NCBI GenBank assembly: GCA_049841275.1
Contig: JASGDN010000055.1
Coordinates: 62,001-126,000 of the forward strand
Reading direction: 5' to 3'
DNA: 64,000 nt
Source of the DNA: JASGDN01 sp049841275
GTDB taxonomy: Bacteria; Chloroflexota; Chloroflexia; Thermomicrobiales; UBA6265
In this document: in pieces, positions 25,538-34,384 of the stretch
Layout of the letters: every line of letters begins with the position of its first letter
Position numbering within the stretch: position 1 is the stretch's first letter
Notes under the pieces: model-generated
Told to the model about the DNA's origin: nothing
Databases searched by the model: none
The model's input: only the letters and a program-made list of their open reading frames with translations
Position numbers and translations under genes: made by a program

Positions 25538-26758
25538 GTGAGCGATACGGGTACCGGGCAGGTGGGCGACGGGCTGTCGCCGTGGGTGGAGAAGGTCTCG
25601 CGCGAGAAGGTGCTCGCGGTGGCGCAACAGCTGGTTTCCATCCCGAGCGTGAGTGGCGATGAACTGGCGGTGATGGAATTCGTGCAGCGATGGCTGGACG
25701 AACGCGGCATTTCCTACGTGGTGACGGCCAATGACCCGAAGCGGCCCAACGTGATCGCGACGGTGGGCGATCCATCGTCCGGTCCGGTGATCGCGATGAA
25801 CGGGCACCTCGACACGGTACCGGTTTCCGACCCCGATGTGTGGAAGACGGACCCGTTCGAGGGCGTGGTCAGTGAGGATGGCACGCGGCTCTCCGGGCGT
25901 GGTGCGTCGGACATGAAAAGCTCGGTTGGCGTGATGATGGCGCTGCTGGAGCTCTTCAAGGATGCGCCGATGACGGGCGCCTTGCAGGCACACATCGTTT
26001 CCGACGAGGAGACGAGCGCGAAATACGGCACGTTGCACGTCCTCGACGAAATCGAGAAGGGCACGCTGCCGCGCCCGGATTACGTCTTCATTGGCGAGTC
26101 CAGCCAGTTCAAGGTCCGGAATGCCGAACGTGGCGGTCTCGCGGTGGATGTCCGCTTCATCGGGCGCGCTTCCCATACGGCCGCCGCGCGGGCGACGGGG
26201 ATCAACGCGATCCAGAAGGCGGCGAAGGGCATTCTCGCGCTGGAACATCATCTGGAGCAGTTCCATCCGGCGGTGGGCCATCCGGTCCTGAGCGTGAACC
26301 TGATCTCCGGTGGCGTAGCCCACAATGTCGTACCGGGTGAGGCGATCATCTCGATCGATCGCCGGCTGATTCCGGGCGAGGACAAGGAAAGCGCGCTGGC
26401 GGACATCGTCGCGAAGCTTGACGCGGCAGGCGAGGGCGATCCGGACTATCGCTACGAGCTGATCGTCGATCCGGACGGAAGCTACATCGACCCGAACATC
26501 ACCCCGGAGGATTCGCCGCTGGTGCAGGCCTTCCAGCAGAGCGTTCGCGTGGTGACGGGCGAGGAGCCGGAGTTCTTCGTACAGTGGGCGGGAATGACGG
26601 ATGGCCGCTTCTATCGCCAGCACGGGATCGACACGGTCGGGATGGGACCGAGCGGCGAGGGGGCGCACGGCGCGAATGAATCGATCCTGATCGACGACCT
26701 GGTGAAGGAAGGCCGGATCTACGCGCAGACGATCGCGACGCTGCTGAAGGTTCCGTAG
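25538..26758 (+). CDS. M20 family metallopeptidase
   Basis: A zinc-dependent aminoacylase/dipeptidase-type enzyme of 406 residues. Visible motifs are AMNGHLDTVPV (first metal His and Asp), GRGASDMKSSVG (bridging Asp), SDEETSAKYG (catalytic Glu pair), IGESSQF and the late EGAHGANE His. The central dimerisation domain is present (GLAVDVRFIGRASHTA). The layout fits the ArgE/DapE/CPG2-like group, but the substrate is unclear; no arginine or lysine pathway neighbours help. The GTG at 25538 follows GGGAGGA by 7 bases, better than the ATG at 25508. Confidence 0.9.
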   Translation: MSDTGTGQVGDGLSPWVEKVSREKVLAVAQQLVSIPSVSGDELAVMEFVQRWLDERGISYVVTANDPKRPNVIATVGDPSSGPVIAMNGHLDTVPVSDPDVWKTDPFEGVVSEDGTRLSGRGASDMKSSVGVMMALLELFKDAPMTGALQAHIVSDEETSAKYGTLHVLDEIEKGTLPRPDYVFIGESSQFKVRNAERGGLAVDVRFIGRASHTAAARATGINAIQKAAKGILALEHHLEQFHPAVGHPVLSVNLISGGVAHNVVPGEAIISIDRRLIPGEDKESALADIVAKLDAAGEGDPDYRYELIVDPDGSYIDPNITPEDSPLVQAFQQSVRVVTGEEPEFFVQWAGMTDGRFYRQHGIDTVGMGPSGEGAHGANESILIDDLVKEGRIYAQTIATLLKVP

Positions 26759-26786
26759 CGCCGCGTCCGAGGGTCACGCAAGATAG

Positions 26787-26816
26787 GCAGGGGAGGCTAA
26801 CACTGGCCGCCCCTGC
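26787..26816. terminator. Hairpin between convergent genes
   Basis: GCAGGGG/CCCCTGC arms enclose a 16-nt loop in the 64-bp gap between the M20 peptidase and the convergent LLM oxidoreductase. The stem is weaker than its neighbours. Confidence 0.5.
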
Positions 26817-26822
26817 TGCGTG

Positions 26823-27776
26823 TTATGGCAGGTCGGCGATGATGGTGGAGAGTTGTTCCAGTTCTTCCGCCTCATCCTTCACGATGACGTGGGAGACGAT
26901 CAGCTCGTCGAGTCCGGCCTCACGAAGCTGCTGCAGGCGGTATTTCACCGTCGCGGGATTGCCGGAGACGCAGAGCACATCGACGAGGTCATCCGTCATC
27001 TCCCCACTTGCGGTGACCGGATAGCCGGCGTCCTTGAACATCGCCGCGTAGAACGGCAGCTTGCTGTAGACCGGGAACTGGGAGCGGAATGCGTTGCGGG
27101 CGGCATCCCGGTCCTGCGAGATGGCGACCGGGATGTGCGCGACCACGGGCGGGTGTTGCCGTCGCGCCTTCTCGGCGCCGCGTTCCATCGCCGGGATTGC
27201 TGTCTTCAGGATGTATTCCACCGGCGTCACCCAGGTGATCGCGCCGTCACTCAGCTCACCGGCCAGCCGGAAGGCGTTTTCGCGCAGGGCCGAGATCAGG
27301 AGCGGCGTGCGGGGCAGCGTCGCGCCCTGCGGCATACTCGCCTTCACGGTGAAGAACTCGCCGGAATGGTCGACATCGCCCTGCCAGAGGAGCGCGCGGA
27401 GGATGGTCAGGTACTCGCGGAGGTAGGTGAGCGGCCGGTTCATCTGCAGGCCATACATACCCTCGACCGAGGGTTTGTGGCTGGTGCCGATGCCGATTCG
27501 GAAGCGGCCGGGCGCGATGCCCTCCAGTGCCAGGACCTGGGAGGCGAAGGCGATCGGGTGGATCGGGTAGATTGGCACGACCGACGAGCCGATGCGGACG
27601 CGGCCGGTGGTCGCGGCAGCGGCGGTGAAGGTTGTCACCGGGTCCGGAGAGGGACCGCCGACGGTGGACCAGACCTGCTCCACGCCGCGCGATTCGGCGA
27701 GCTGGATGGCGGCGAGTTGTCCGGCCGATCCCTGCTGTCCCCGTGGAATCACCAGCCCTGCGTTAAGCCGTACCAT
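26823..27776 (-). CDS. LLM-class flavin-dependent (F420- or FMN-dependent) oxidoreductase
   Basis: A luciferase-like monooxygenase superfamily protein of 317 residues. It has the TIM-barrel pattern of the F420-dependent methylene-H4MPT reductase/glucose-6-phosphate dehydrogenase-like group: QLAESRGVEQVWST at strand 1, GSSVVPIYPIHPIAFASQ, FRIGIGTSHKPSVEGMYG, PLTYLREYLTILRALLWQG and ELSDGAITWVTPV. Such enzymes transfer hydride between F420H2 or FMNH2 and varied substrates; cofactor and substrate are not determinable here. It appears to be a single gene with a long hairpin upstream. Confidence 0.85.
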   Translation of the reverse strand: MVRLNAGLVIPRGQQGSAGQLAAIQLAESRGVEQVWSTVGGPSPDPVTTFTAAAATTGRVRIGSSVVPIYPIHPIAFASQVLALEGIAPGRFRIGIGTSHKPSVEGMYGLQMNRPLTYLREYLTILRALLWQGDVDHSGEFFTVKASMPQGATLPRTPLLISALRENAFRLAGELSDGAITWVTPVEYILKTAIPAMERGAEKARRQHPPVVAHIPVAISQDRDAARNAFRSQFPVYSKLPFYAAMFKDAGYPVTASGEMTDDLVDVLCVSGNPATVKYRLQQLREAGLDELIVSHVIVKDEAEELEQLSTIIADLP

Positions 27777-27803
27777 GCGTTCCGGTCCCTTTCACGAATG
27801 ATG

Positions 27804-27839
27804 ACAATCGGAGCGCGTCAAACGACGCGCTCCGATTGT
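27804..27839. terminator. 16-bp perfect hairpin upstream of the LLM gene
   Basis: ACAATCGGAGCGCGTC (27804-27819) is exactly complemented at 27824-27839 around an AAAC loop. It may end read-through from the S9 peptidase gene upstream, or act in the LLM promoter region 28 bp from the start. Confidence 0.5.
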
Positions 27840-28247
27840 ATGGACGCTTCCCGATGGGAAGTATCGGCCGGATGGGGAGGAGCGCCATCTGATAGCCGGA
27901 CCAATGGCGTCATCCCGAGCGGCTCATGTCGATGCCGGAAAACCCAATGGGCGTACGCGCGGCGGGCTTGCGTGTCGGTCCGGGGTTGGCATGCGTGGCA
28001 TCGTCCATGCCAGGTGATCTCTCGACTACGCTATCTCCCGAATGCCATCGTGACGCATGGGGTGCTTCGCTGCCCTGAAAGACTTCCCCTTGCTGACGTG
28101 TCGTGGGGGGATCGAGCTTCGCGCGATGGCGCAGACCAGCTGCGCCGCTACGGGCAATGATCGATCATGCACGAGCGTCGTTTTTCATGCGCGCTGGCGA
28201 GGTGGCCTCACTTTTCACTTCTCGGTCCTCACTTCTCTTTGAGGCGT
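27840..28247. other. Intergenic region with a pyrimidine-rich dispersed repeat
   Basis: No convincing gene in 408 bases. At 28209-28240, next to the S9 peptidase stop, lies a CACTT(C/T)TC-rich tract with the core CTTCTCGGTCCTCACTTCTC. Related tracts occur at 33871, 34318-34363, 36888 and 36969. The rest shows nothing recognisable. Confidence 0.5.
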
Positions 28248-30191
28248 CTACCCATTTGCAGGGATGTACTTCTCGTACCAGGCGACGATGCGCTTCATGA
28301 GGTCGATCTGATGGGCGCGCTCGCGGAAGCCGTGACCCTCGCGCGGGTAGCGCACGAACTGGACGGGCACACCGACCTCCTTCAGTGCCCGGTAATACTC
28401 CTGTCCTTGCGACGGGTGAACCCGGATGTCGCTGTCCCCGTGGACGATCAGGGTTGGCGTCACGACGTTCGTCGCGTAGCGGATGGGGGAACCCTTCGCG
28501 TAGAGGTCCCAGTGCGTCCACGGGTGGCCGGGATACATCGTCATGTTCGCTTCCGCGATGTCACCCGCCCCGTGGTCGGAGATGAGGTTCGCGACGCCGG
28601 CACCCATGACGGCAGCCTTGAAGATGTTCGTCTGCGTGATGCACCAGGCCGTGAGGTAGCCGCCCCAACTCCAACCTCCGATGCCGAGGCGGTCCGGATC
28701 GGCGATGCCGCGCTCGACCATCGCCTTCGCGCCGGAGATGACGTCCTGGGCCTCTCCTCCGCCGACATCGCCGAAGAGCAGCTTCTCGAACTCGGAGCCG
28801 CGTCCCGTGCTGCCACGCGGATTCGGCAGCAGCACCGCGTAGCCGCGCGAGACCAGCATTTGCGCCCAGTCGTGCCAGCCGAGCATGATGCTGTCCTCCC
28901 ACTGCCATTGCGGACCGCCGTGAATCTCGACGATCAGCGGCAGCGGCGTGCCCTCCGGGACATCCTTCGGTCGTACCAGTAGGCCCTCGATCTCGACGCC
29001 GTCGGTGCTCTCCCACGTCACGAGTTTCGCTGGCTGCAGGCGGCCTGCGAAGTCCTTGCCGAAGTCGGTGAGCGCGACAGCATCCTGTCCGAGGGCCGCG
29101 ACCTCGATTTCGGCCGGCTTGTCCATCGCGCTCCAGCCGAAGGCGATGGTCTTGCCATCGTGCGAGACGGTCGGACCACCCGCGAGCGAGCCGCGCTCGA
29201 CCACGTTGGCTGGCGTGACGGCGGTCATGGCGCCCGTCTCGACGGAGACGCGGTAGATGCGCTGGCGGGTGCCCTCCACGACGGAGGCAAAGACCATCGC
29301 CGGGTCGGCCAGATCGGCGACGAGTGTGTAGTAGGTGCCGTTGAAGCCCTTGGTGACGTTCGTCTTCTCGCCGCCGGCGAGGGGAACGGTCCAGATGCCG
29401 GTCGCGGGGTCTTCCACCCGCTCGCCGGCGACGACCGCGACTACCATCTCGCCATTCCGCTCGCGCACGACCGGGGAGCCAGCGCCGTCCTGGAAATCGG
29501 CGAGGTGCGTGCGCAAGCCACCGGTGACGGGCACGCTCCACAGCGATTGCCTGCGGAAGCGTTCGTTCACGACGTGGATGCCGGTCGTGACGATGACGAG
29601 GCGCTGGCTGTCCGGCGTCCAGGCGTGGTCCCAGACGGAGACATCGCCGAAGGTGAGCTGGCGGGTGGCCCCGGTGTTCGCATCGACGAGCCAGAGACGG
29701 ACGCGCTTCACGTCCTCCTCGTGGACGACGGGATCGTCCTTGTCCTCCTTGCGCTTCTTCTCCTCGGCGGTCTCCGGGTCGGCGCGGAGGATCGCGATCG
29801 TCGATCCGTCGGGCGACCAGATCGGATCGGAGAGGTCGCCATCGAGGTCGCCGAGGCGCTGGGCCTCGCCGCCGTCGATTGGCAGGAGGTAGAGCCCCGA
29901 TTTCTCCTTGTCGTCGCGGTTGGCGACGAAGAGGAGCTTCGTGCTGTCCGGGGACCAGCGTGGGCTGTCGTTCATGGCCTTGCCGCCGGTGAAGCGGACG
30001 GCGGGCTGGCGGTCGCGGGAGAGCCAGATGGCGCGTTCGAGGCCGTCGCCGGTGTGGTTTGCCCTGGCGACCGTGAAGGCGACATGCCTGCCGTCCGGCG
30101 AGACCTGGGGATCGCCGGGGATCAGGCGGTCGGCGATCTCGTCGAAGCCGAGGATGTTCGGCGGTGTGGATTCAGCGGTGGGTGCGGACAC
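28248..30191 (-). CDS. S9 family peptidase (prolyl oligopeptidase-like)
   Basis: A serine peptidase of about 647 residues with an N-terminal WD40/PD40-type beta-propeller (repeats such as VSPDGRHVAF, WSPDSTKLLFVANRDD and WTPDSQRLVIV) and a C-terminal alpha/beta hydrolase domain. The catalytic triad is visible: Ser508 in GGWSWGGY, Asp588 in HGDSDIRV and His620 in REGHGF. The family includes acylaminoacyl and dipeptidyl peptidases. No signal peptide, so cytosolic peptide turnover is inferred. The GTG at 30191 gives VSAPTAESTPPN; another GTG at 30230 is possible. It follows the GNAT gene on the same strand with a short gap. Confidence 0.9.
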   Translation of the reverse strand: MSAPTAESTPPNILGFDEIADRLIPGDPQVSPDGRHVAFTVARANHTGDGLERAIWLSRDRQPAVRFTGGKAMNDSPRWSPDSTKLLFVANRDDKEKSGLYLLPIDGGEAQRLGDLDGDLSDPIWSPDGSTIAILRADPETAEEKKRKEDKDDPVVHEEDVKRVRLWLVDANTGATRQLTFGDVSVWDHAWTPDSQRLVIVTTGIHVVNERFRRQSLWSVPVTGGLRTHLADFQDGAGSPVVRERNGEMVVAVVAGERVEDPATGIWTVPLAGGEKTNVTKGFNGTYYTLVADLADPAMVFASVVEGTRQRIYRVSVETGAMTAVTPANVVERGSLAGGPTVSHDGKTIAFGWSAMDKPAEIEVAALGQDAVALTDFGKDFAGRLQPAKLVTWESTDGVEIEGLLVRPKDVPEGTPLPLIVEIHGGPQWQWEDSIMLGWHDWAQMLVSRGYAVLLPNPRGSTGRGSEFEKLLFGDVGGGEAQDVISGAKAMVERGIADPDRLGIGGWSWGGYLTAWCITQTNIFKAAVMGAGVANLISDHGAGDIAEANMTMYPGHPWTHWDLYAKGSPIRYATNVVTPTLIVHGDSDIRVHPSQGQEYYRALKEVGVPVQFVRYPREGHGFRERAHQIDLMKRIVAWYEKYIPANG

Positions 30192-30245
30192 GATGCAGTC
30201 GATCCTGTGCGTGAGGGCGGATGAGAGCACGATGAACGATTCGTA

Positions 30246-30824
30246 TCACGAATCGCCCGGTTCGGGAACCTGGGGAGCGGGAAGGTCGGTGCAGAGAAGC
30301 CCGTATCGATAGTGATCGACGCGGACCCCCTGGACACGGAGGAGACCGCGTGCGATGCCTTCGCGCTGGAATCCTGCTGCCTCCAGCACCCGATGGGAGG
30401 CGATGTTGTGGACCGAGGCGACCGCTTCCAGCCGCTCCAGTGCGAGTCCTCGTGGATCGAAGGCGATCGCCACCAGCAGCCTGGCTGCGCGCGAGGCGAT
30501 CCGCTTGCCGTGGAATGCGGGATCGAGGGTGTAGCCGATGGAGCCGATCGCCTGGTCGCGTTGCGTGATGTCGAGCGATATCCAACCAGCGGGGCCGCCA
30601 GCGGGAAGGCCATCATGTTCCACGATCCAGTGGAGCTTGCCGGAGGTGTTCGGGTTTTCTGCGCGGGCCGCTGATTCGCGCAACAGCTGTTTCTGCATCG
30701 CGAGGTCGTATTGCATCGTCGGCTGGTGGCGGATCGTGGAAGGTAGTCCACGCAGGACCACCAGCATCTGGGCGTCGTCCGGGGTGGCACGACGGATCGT
30801 GACCGCGTCATTGCATTCAGGCAT
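30246..30824 (-). CDS. GNAT family N-acetyltransferase
   Basis: A 192-residue acetyltransferase resembling the RimJ/RimL-type group. It starts VTIRRATPDDAQMLVVLRGL and has IGSIGYTLDPAFHGKRIASRAARLL (the acetyl-CoA loop region), then LEAVASVHNIASHRVLEAAGFQREG, the typical late strand and helix. The substrate is unknown. It lies about 54 bp upstream of the S9 peptidase on the same strand and could share its transcript. Confidence 0.85.
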   Translation of the reverse strand: MPECNDAVTIRRATPDDAQMLVVLRGLPSTIRHQPTMQYDLAMQKQLLRESAARAENPNTSGKLHWIVEHDGLPAGGPAGWISLDITQRDQAIGSIGYTLDPAFHGKRIASRAARLLVAIAFDPRGLALERLEAVASVHNIASHRVLEAAGFQREGIARGLLRVQGVRVDHYRYGLLCTDLPAPQVPEPGDS

Positions 30825-31087
30825 GAGGCATATCTCCGATGCTCTGGCTCTGATGATTCAGGTCGAACGATAGGCTATCAGCGCACCGTTTTGGGCGAGA
30901 TGTCCAAACAGAAGGCACGGCACCGCCTGTGCGAAGGGGCTGACGGTGTGGAAGGCTGCCAAAGCGGGGCCATTTGTGGCACTGTACGTCTCATCGGCGG
31001 TAGCGATTCCTTAGGGTCGCCAGGGTATTGTGCGCGAATCGGGCATCGCTGGCGATGCCGGGGTTGCGAGGAACGCAGGCAGAAGCG

Positions 31088-33865
31088 ATGTCGGACGTTG
31101 CGAATGGACTGGCCGCCCATGCGGCACCGGCCGGGAATGCGGCCTCGGGGCGGACACTGTCCGACGATATCTACTTCCTGGTCGGGATTCTTGGCGAGGC
31201 GATCCAGGCGATGGCCGGCCGTGACGCCTTCGAACTGGAGGAAGCCGCGCGGACGCTGGCGAAGAACCTCCGGCGCGGCGAGCTGGATGCGAGCGCCGAG
31301 TTGCAGCAGCTCGTTCACGATGCCGATACCGAAGATCTGCACATCCTGATCCGGGCCTTCACGAACTACTTCCAGCTCATCAACCTCTCCGAGGACAACG
31401 AGCGCATCCGGCGGGTGCGGCAGCGCGAGCATCGGGAGCCGGACCAGCCCCGGCGCGGCTCGATCCGCGAGGCTGTGCTCGTACTGGCCGAGCGCGGTAT
31501 CACGGCGGACGAGTTGCAGGCGCTCCTGAACGATGCGCAGGTGCGGCTGGTGCTCACCGCCCACCCGACCGAGGCGCGACGGCGGACGATCATCGACAAG
31601 CTGGCACGCATCTTCATGACGATCCGCGACCTCGACGAGCGGCGGGCCTTGCCGCACGAGGTGCAACGCTCACGGACGCGGCTGGCATCTACCATCGAGG
31701 GCCTGTGGACCTCGAACGAGTTGCAGATCACGAAGCCGACCGTGCTGGACGAGGTGCGGGCGGTGCTCGTCTACTTCAGCTCCACCTTTGCCACAGTGAT
31801 TCCGGCGATCTATCGCGATCTGGAGGAGGCGGTCGCCGAAGCGTATCCCGGCGCCGGCATCACGATTCCGGCGTTCCTGACCTTCGGTTCGTGGATTGGC
31901 GGCGACCGCGATGGCAACCCCTTTGTGACGCCGGATGTGACGGTCGAGGCGCTGGGAATCATGCGGGCGGCGGCGCTCGGGCTGCTGGATGGCAAGATCA
32001 CCGAGCTGGCCGGTCGGCTCTCGATGTCAACCCTGATGGTGCCGCCCGTTCCCGCACTCGATGCGGCGATTGCCACCTACGCGGCGATGTATCCGGATCT
32101 CGCGCAACAACTGGCGGTGGCGAACCGAGGCGAGCCGTATCGCCAGTTCCTCACGCTCGTGCGTGAGCGGCTTCGGGCGACGCGTGACGGCGGCGAGCAC
32201 GCCTATCGGCGGGCTTCGGAATTGCTGGACGATCTCGCGCTGGTCCGCGCATCCCTGCACGAGCAGGGAGCCGACCTGATCGTGGGCGGCGACCTGACCG
32301 ACGTGATCCGGATGGTGGAGGTCTTCGGGTTCGAGTTCGCCACACTGGACATCCGCGAACACTCGAAACGGCACGCGATGGCCGTCCATGCGGCGCTGGC
32401 GGCGTCGGGTGTGGAGGCCGACTACGAGAGCCTCGACGAAGCGGCGCGGGTGGAGATCCTGCTCCGCGAGATCGAGAATCCGCGGCCGCTCGTGCCGCTC
32501 GATCTCGACGTGCTGCCGGACGCCGCACGGGAGGTGATCGAGACCTTCCGGACCGTGCGCTGGCTGCTCGTCAACGACTTCCCGGATGCCATCCAGACCT
32601 ACATCATCTCCGGCGCGGAGACGCCGTCGGACGTGCTGGAAGTGCTGCTCCTGATGAAGGAGTCGAAGCTGGCGAGTCCGGGCGGCGCGGATGCCCGCCT
32701 GCGGATCGCGCCGCTCTTCGAGGAAGGCGCGACCCTGCGCAGTTCGCAGGAGACGATGACGACGCTGCTGGCGATGCCGGTCTACCGGCGCGCGCTGGTG
32801 GGCTCCGGTGGCGTGCAGGAGATCATGATCGGGTATTCCGATTCCAACAAGGATGTCGGCTACCTGGCGTCGAGCTGGGAGCTCCAGCAGGCACAGGCGA
32901 CGCTCGCAGCTTCGCTGGACGCGCAGGGCGTGCCGTTCATCTTCTTCCACGGGCGTGGCGGCTCGATCGGGCGCGGCGGTGGCCCGACGAACATCGCGAT
33001 CCTCTCGCTGCCGCCGGACACCGTGAAGGGGCGGATCAAGATCACGGAGCAGGGCGAGGTCATCTCCGCTCGCTACGCGACGACGCCGGTCGCGCATCGC
33101 GAACTCGAACTGGCGATGGAGGCGATCCTCGTCCGCTCGACCGATGCGGCGGCGAAGTGGGATCCGGACCAGCGGGCGCGCTTCACCACGGCAGTACAGG
33201 TGATGGCCGACCGTTCGGCGGAGGTCTATCGTGGGCTGGTCTACGGCGACCCGGATTTCGTGACGTTCTTCTACGAGGCGACGCCGATCAACGCGATTTC
33301 CCGCCTCCAGCTCGGGTCGCGCCCGGCGAAGCGGACGGCATCCAACCGCATCCAGGACCTGCGGGCGATTCCGTGGGTCTTCTCGTGGACGCAGGCGCGG
33401 ATCATCCTGCCGGGGTGGTATGGCCTCGGCTCGGCGCTGGCGTTCGGCGAGGAGCAGTTCGGTCTCGACCTCCTGCAGCGGATGGAGCAGGGCTGGATCT
33501 TCTTCCGTGCGACGCTCTCCAATGCGGAACTGGCGCTGGCAAAGGCGGACCTCGATATCGCGGAGCTCTACGTGCGGCTGGTGGCGGACGATGCGATCCG
33601 GCACCGGATCTGGTCGCGGCTCAAGGCCGAATACGAGCTGACCGAGCGGATGATCCTGAAGGTGACGAAGCAGGAGCGGTTGCTCGACCGGGAGCCGGTG
33701 TTGCAGCGATCCATCGACCGGCGGAACCCGTACGTTGATCCGCTGTCGTTCATCCAGGTCGAGTTGCTGAAGCGCCTGCGCGAGGACCCGGAGAACGATG
33801 AGATTGTGGAGACGCTCCACCTCGCGGTGAACGGGATCGCCGGCGGCCTGAAGAACACCGGATGA
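31088..33865 (+). CDS. ppc: Phosphoenolpyruvate carboxylase
   Basis: Anaplerotic enzyme converting PEP and bicarbonate to oxaloacetate in the cytosol. The 925-residue product has the full bacterial set: LTAHPTEARRRTI (catalytic His), GGDRDGNPFVT, GYSDSNKDVGY, FHGRGGSIGRGGGPT, RAIPWVFSWTQARIILPGWYG and the C-terminal NGIAGGLKNTG. The ATG at 31088 begins MSDVANGLAAHAAP; an in-frame start at 31028 is possible but less likely. It is divergent from the GNAT gene and followed by a large repeat island rather than a simple terminator. Confidence 0.96.
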   Translation: MSDVANGLAAHAAPAGNAASGRTLSDDIYFLVGILGEAIQAMAGRDAFELEEAARTLAKNLRRGELDASAELQQLVHDADTEDLHILIRAFTNYFQLINLSEDNERIRRVRQREHREPDQPRRGSIREAVLVLAERGITADELQALLNDAQVRLVLTAHPTEARRRTIIDKLARIFMTIRDLDERRALPHEVQRSRTRLASTIEGLWTSNELQITKPTVLDEVRAVLVYFSSTFATVIPAIYRDLEEAVAEAYPGAGITIPAFLTFGSWIGGDRDGNPFVTPDVTVEALGIMRAAALGLLDGKITELAGRLSMSTLMVPPVPALDAAIATYAAMYPDLAQQLAVANRGEPYRQFLTLVRERLRATRDGGEHAYRRASELLDDLALVRASLHEQGADLIVGGDLTDVIRMVEVFGFEFATLDIREHSKRHAMAVHAALAASGVEADYESLDEAARVEILLREIENPRPLVPLDLDVLPDAAREVIETFRTVRWLLVNDFPDAIQTYIISGAETPSDVLEVLLLMKESKLASPGGADARLRIAPLFEEGATLRSSQETMTTLLAMPVYRRALVGSGGVQEIMIGYSDSNKDVGYLASSWELQQAQATLAASLDAQGVPFIFFHGRGGSIGRGGGPTNIAILSLPPDTVKGRIKITEQGEVISARYATTPVAHRELELAMEAILVRSTDAAAKWDPDQRARFTTAVQVMADRSAEVYRGLVYGDPDFVTFFYEATPINAISRLQLGSRPAKRTASNRIQDLRAIPWVFSWTQARIILPGWYGLGSALAFGEEQFGLDLLQRMEQGWIFFRATLSNAELALAKADLDIAELYVRLVADDAIRHRIWSRLKAEYELTERMILKVTKQERLLDREPVLQRSIDRRNPYVDPLSFIQVELLKRLREDPENDEIVETLHLAVNGIAGGLKNTG

Positions 33866-33870
33866 GCCGA

Positions 33871-34363
33871 GGGGAGAGGTGAGAGAAGTGAGTGGGCTGG
33901 TGGAGCGCCCTGAATCCAGCGCCTCGCTCTCTATGACATGATTTGCCCCCGCACCGCTCAGGCTCCCGCGTCATAGTGTGTGGACCGTCGAAGCTAACCT
34001 GACATACACGGTGCCAACCGACGCATGTCATTCTGAGCCCTTCGGCTTCGCTCCGCTCAGTGGACTGTCAGCGTCAGGGTGTCCTGTTGCGTTCATCGGT
34101 CCCCTGTAGGGGCGATCCTTGTGATCGCCCGACGCGTCGGTCGAGATCTCGGGCGATCACCGGCCGCAGCTGCGAGGATCGCCCCTACGATCAACCCGAC
34201 AGTTTGGCGTAGACAAACCTCTCAGGAGGACGTGGGAGCCTCATCTATGCGGGGGCAAATCATGCCATAGAGAGCGAGACGGTTCGACCGTGGTCACGGT
34301 GCCTGCCCCGTCTCCTCCTTCTCGGTCCTTGTTTCTCACTTCTCACTTCTCTCACCTCTCCCC
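33871..34363. repeat. Nested inverted-repeat island between ppc and priA
   Basis: Three levels of symmetry share roughly one centre. The outer arms are GGGGAGAGGTGAGAGAAGTG (33871 on) and its complement ending at 34363, perfect over 22 bp. The middle arms are 33923-33953 and 34248-34278, 31 bp with one mismatch, core ATGATTTGCCCCCGCA. The inner arms are 34106-34119 with 34175-34188 (GTAGGGGCGATCCT) and 34121-34132 with 34149-34160. A further short fold sits at 34027-34065. The middle pair bounds a 356-bp element that looks like a MITE. No ORF inside resembles a transposase. Confidence 0.75.
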
Positions 34364-34384
34364 TCACTCCTGTAGACTGGTTCC

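Noticed and set aside
28057..28242. Short plus-strand open frames upstream of the S9 peptidase stop
   Set aside because: Cys/Ser/Arg-rich with no ribosome-binding site, and the end runs into the CACTTCTC repeat tract.
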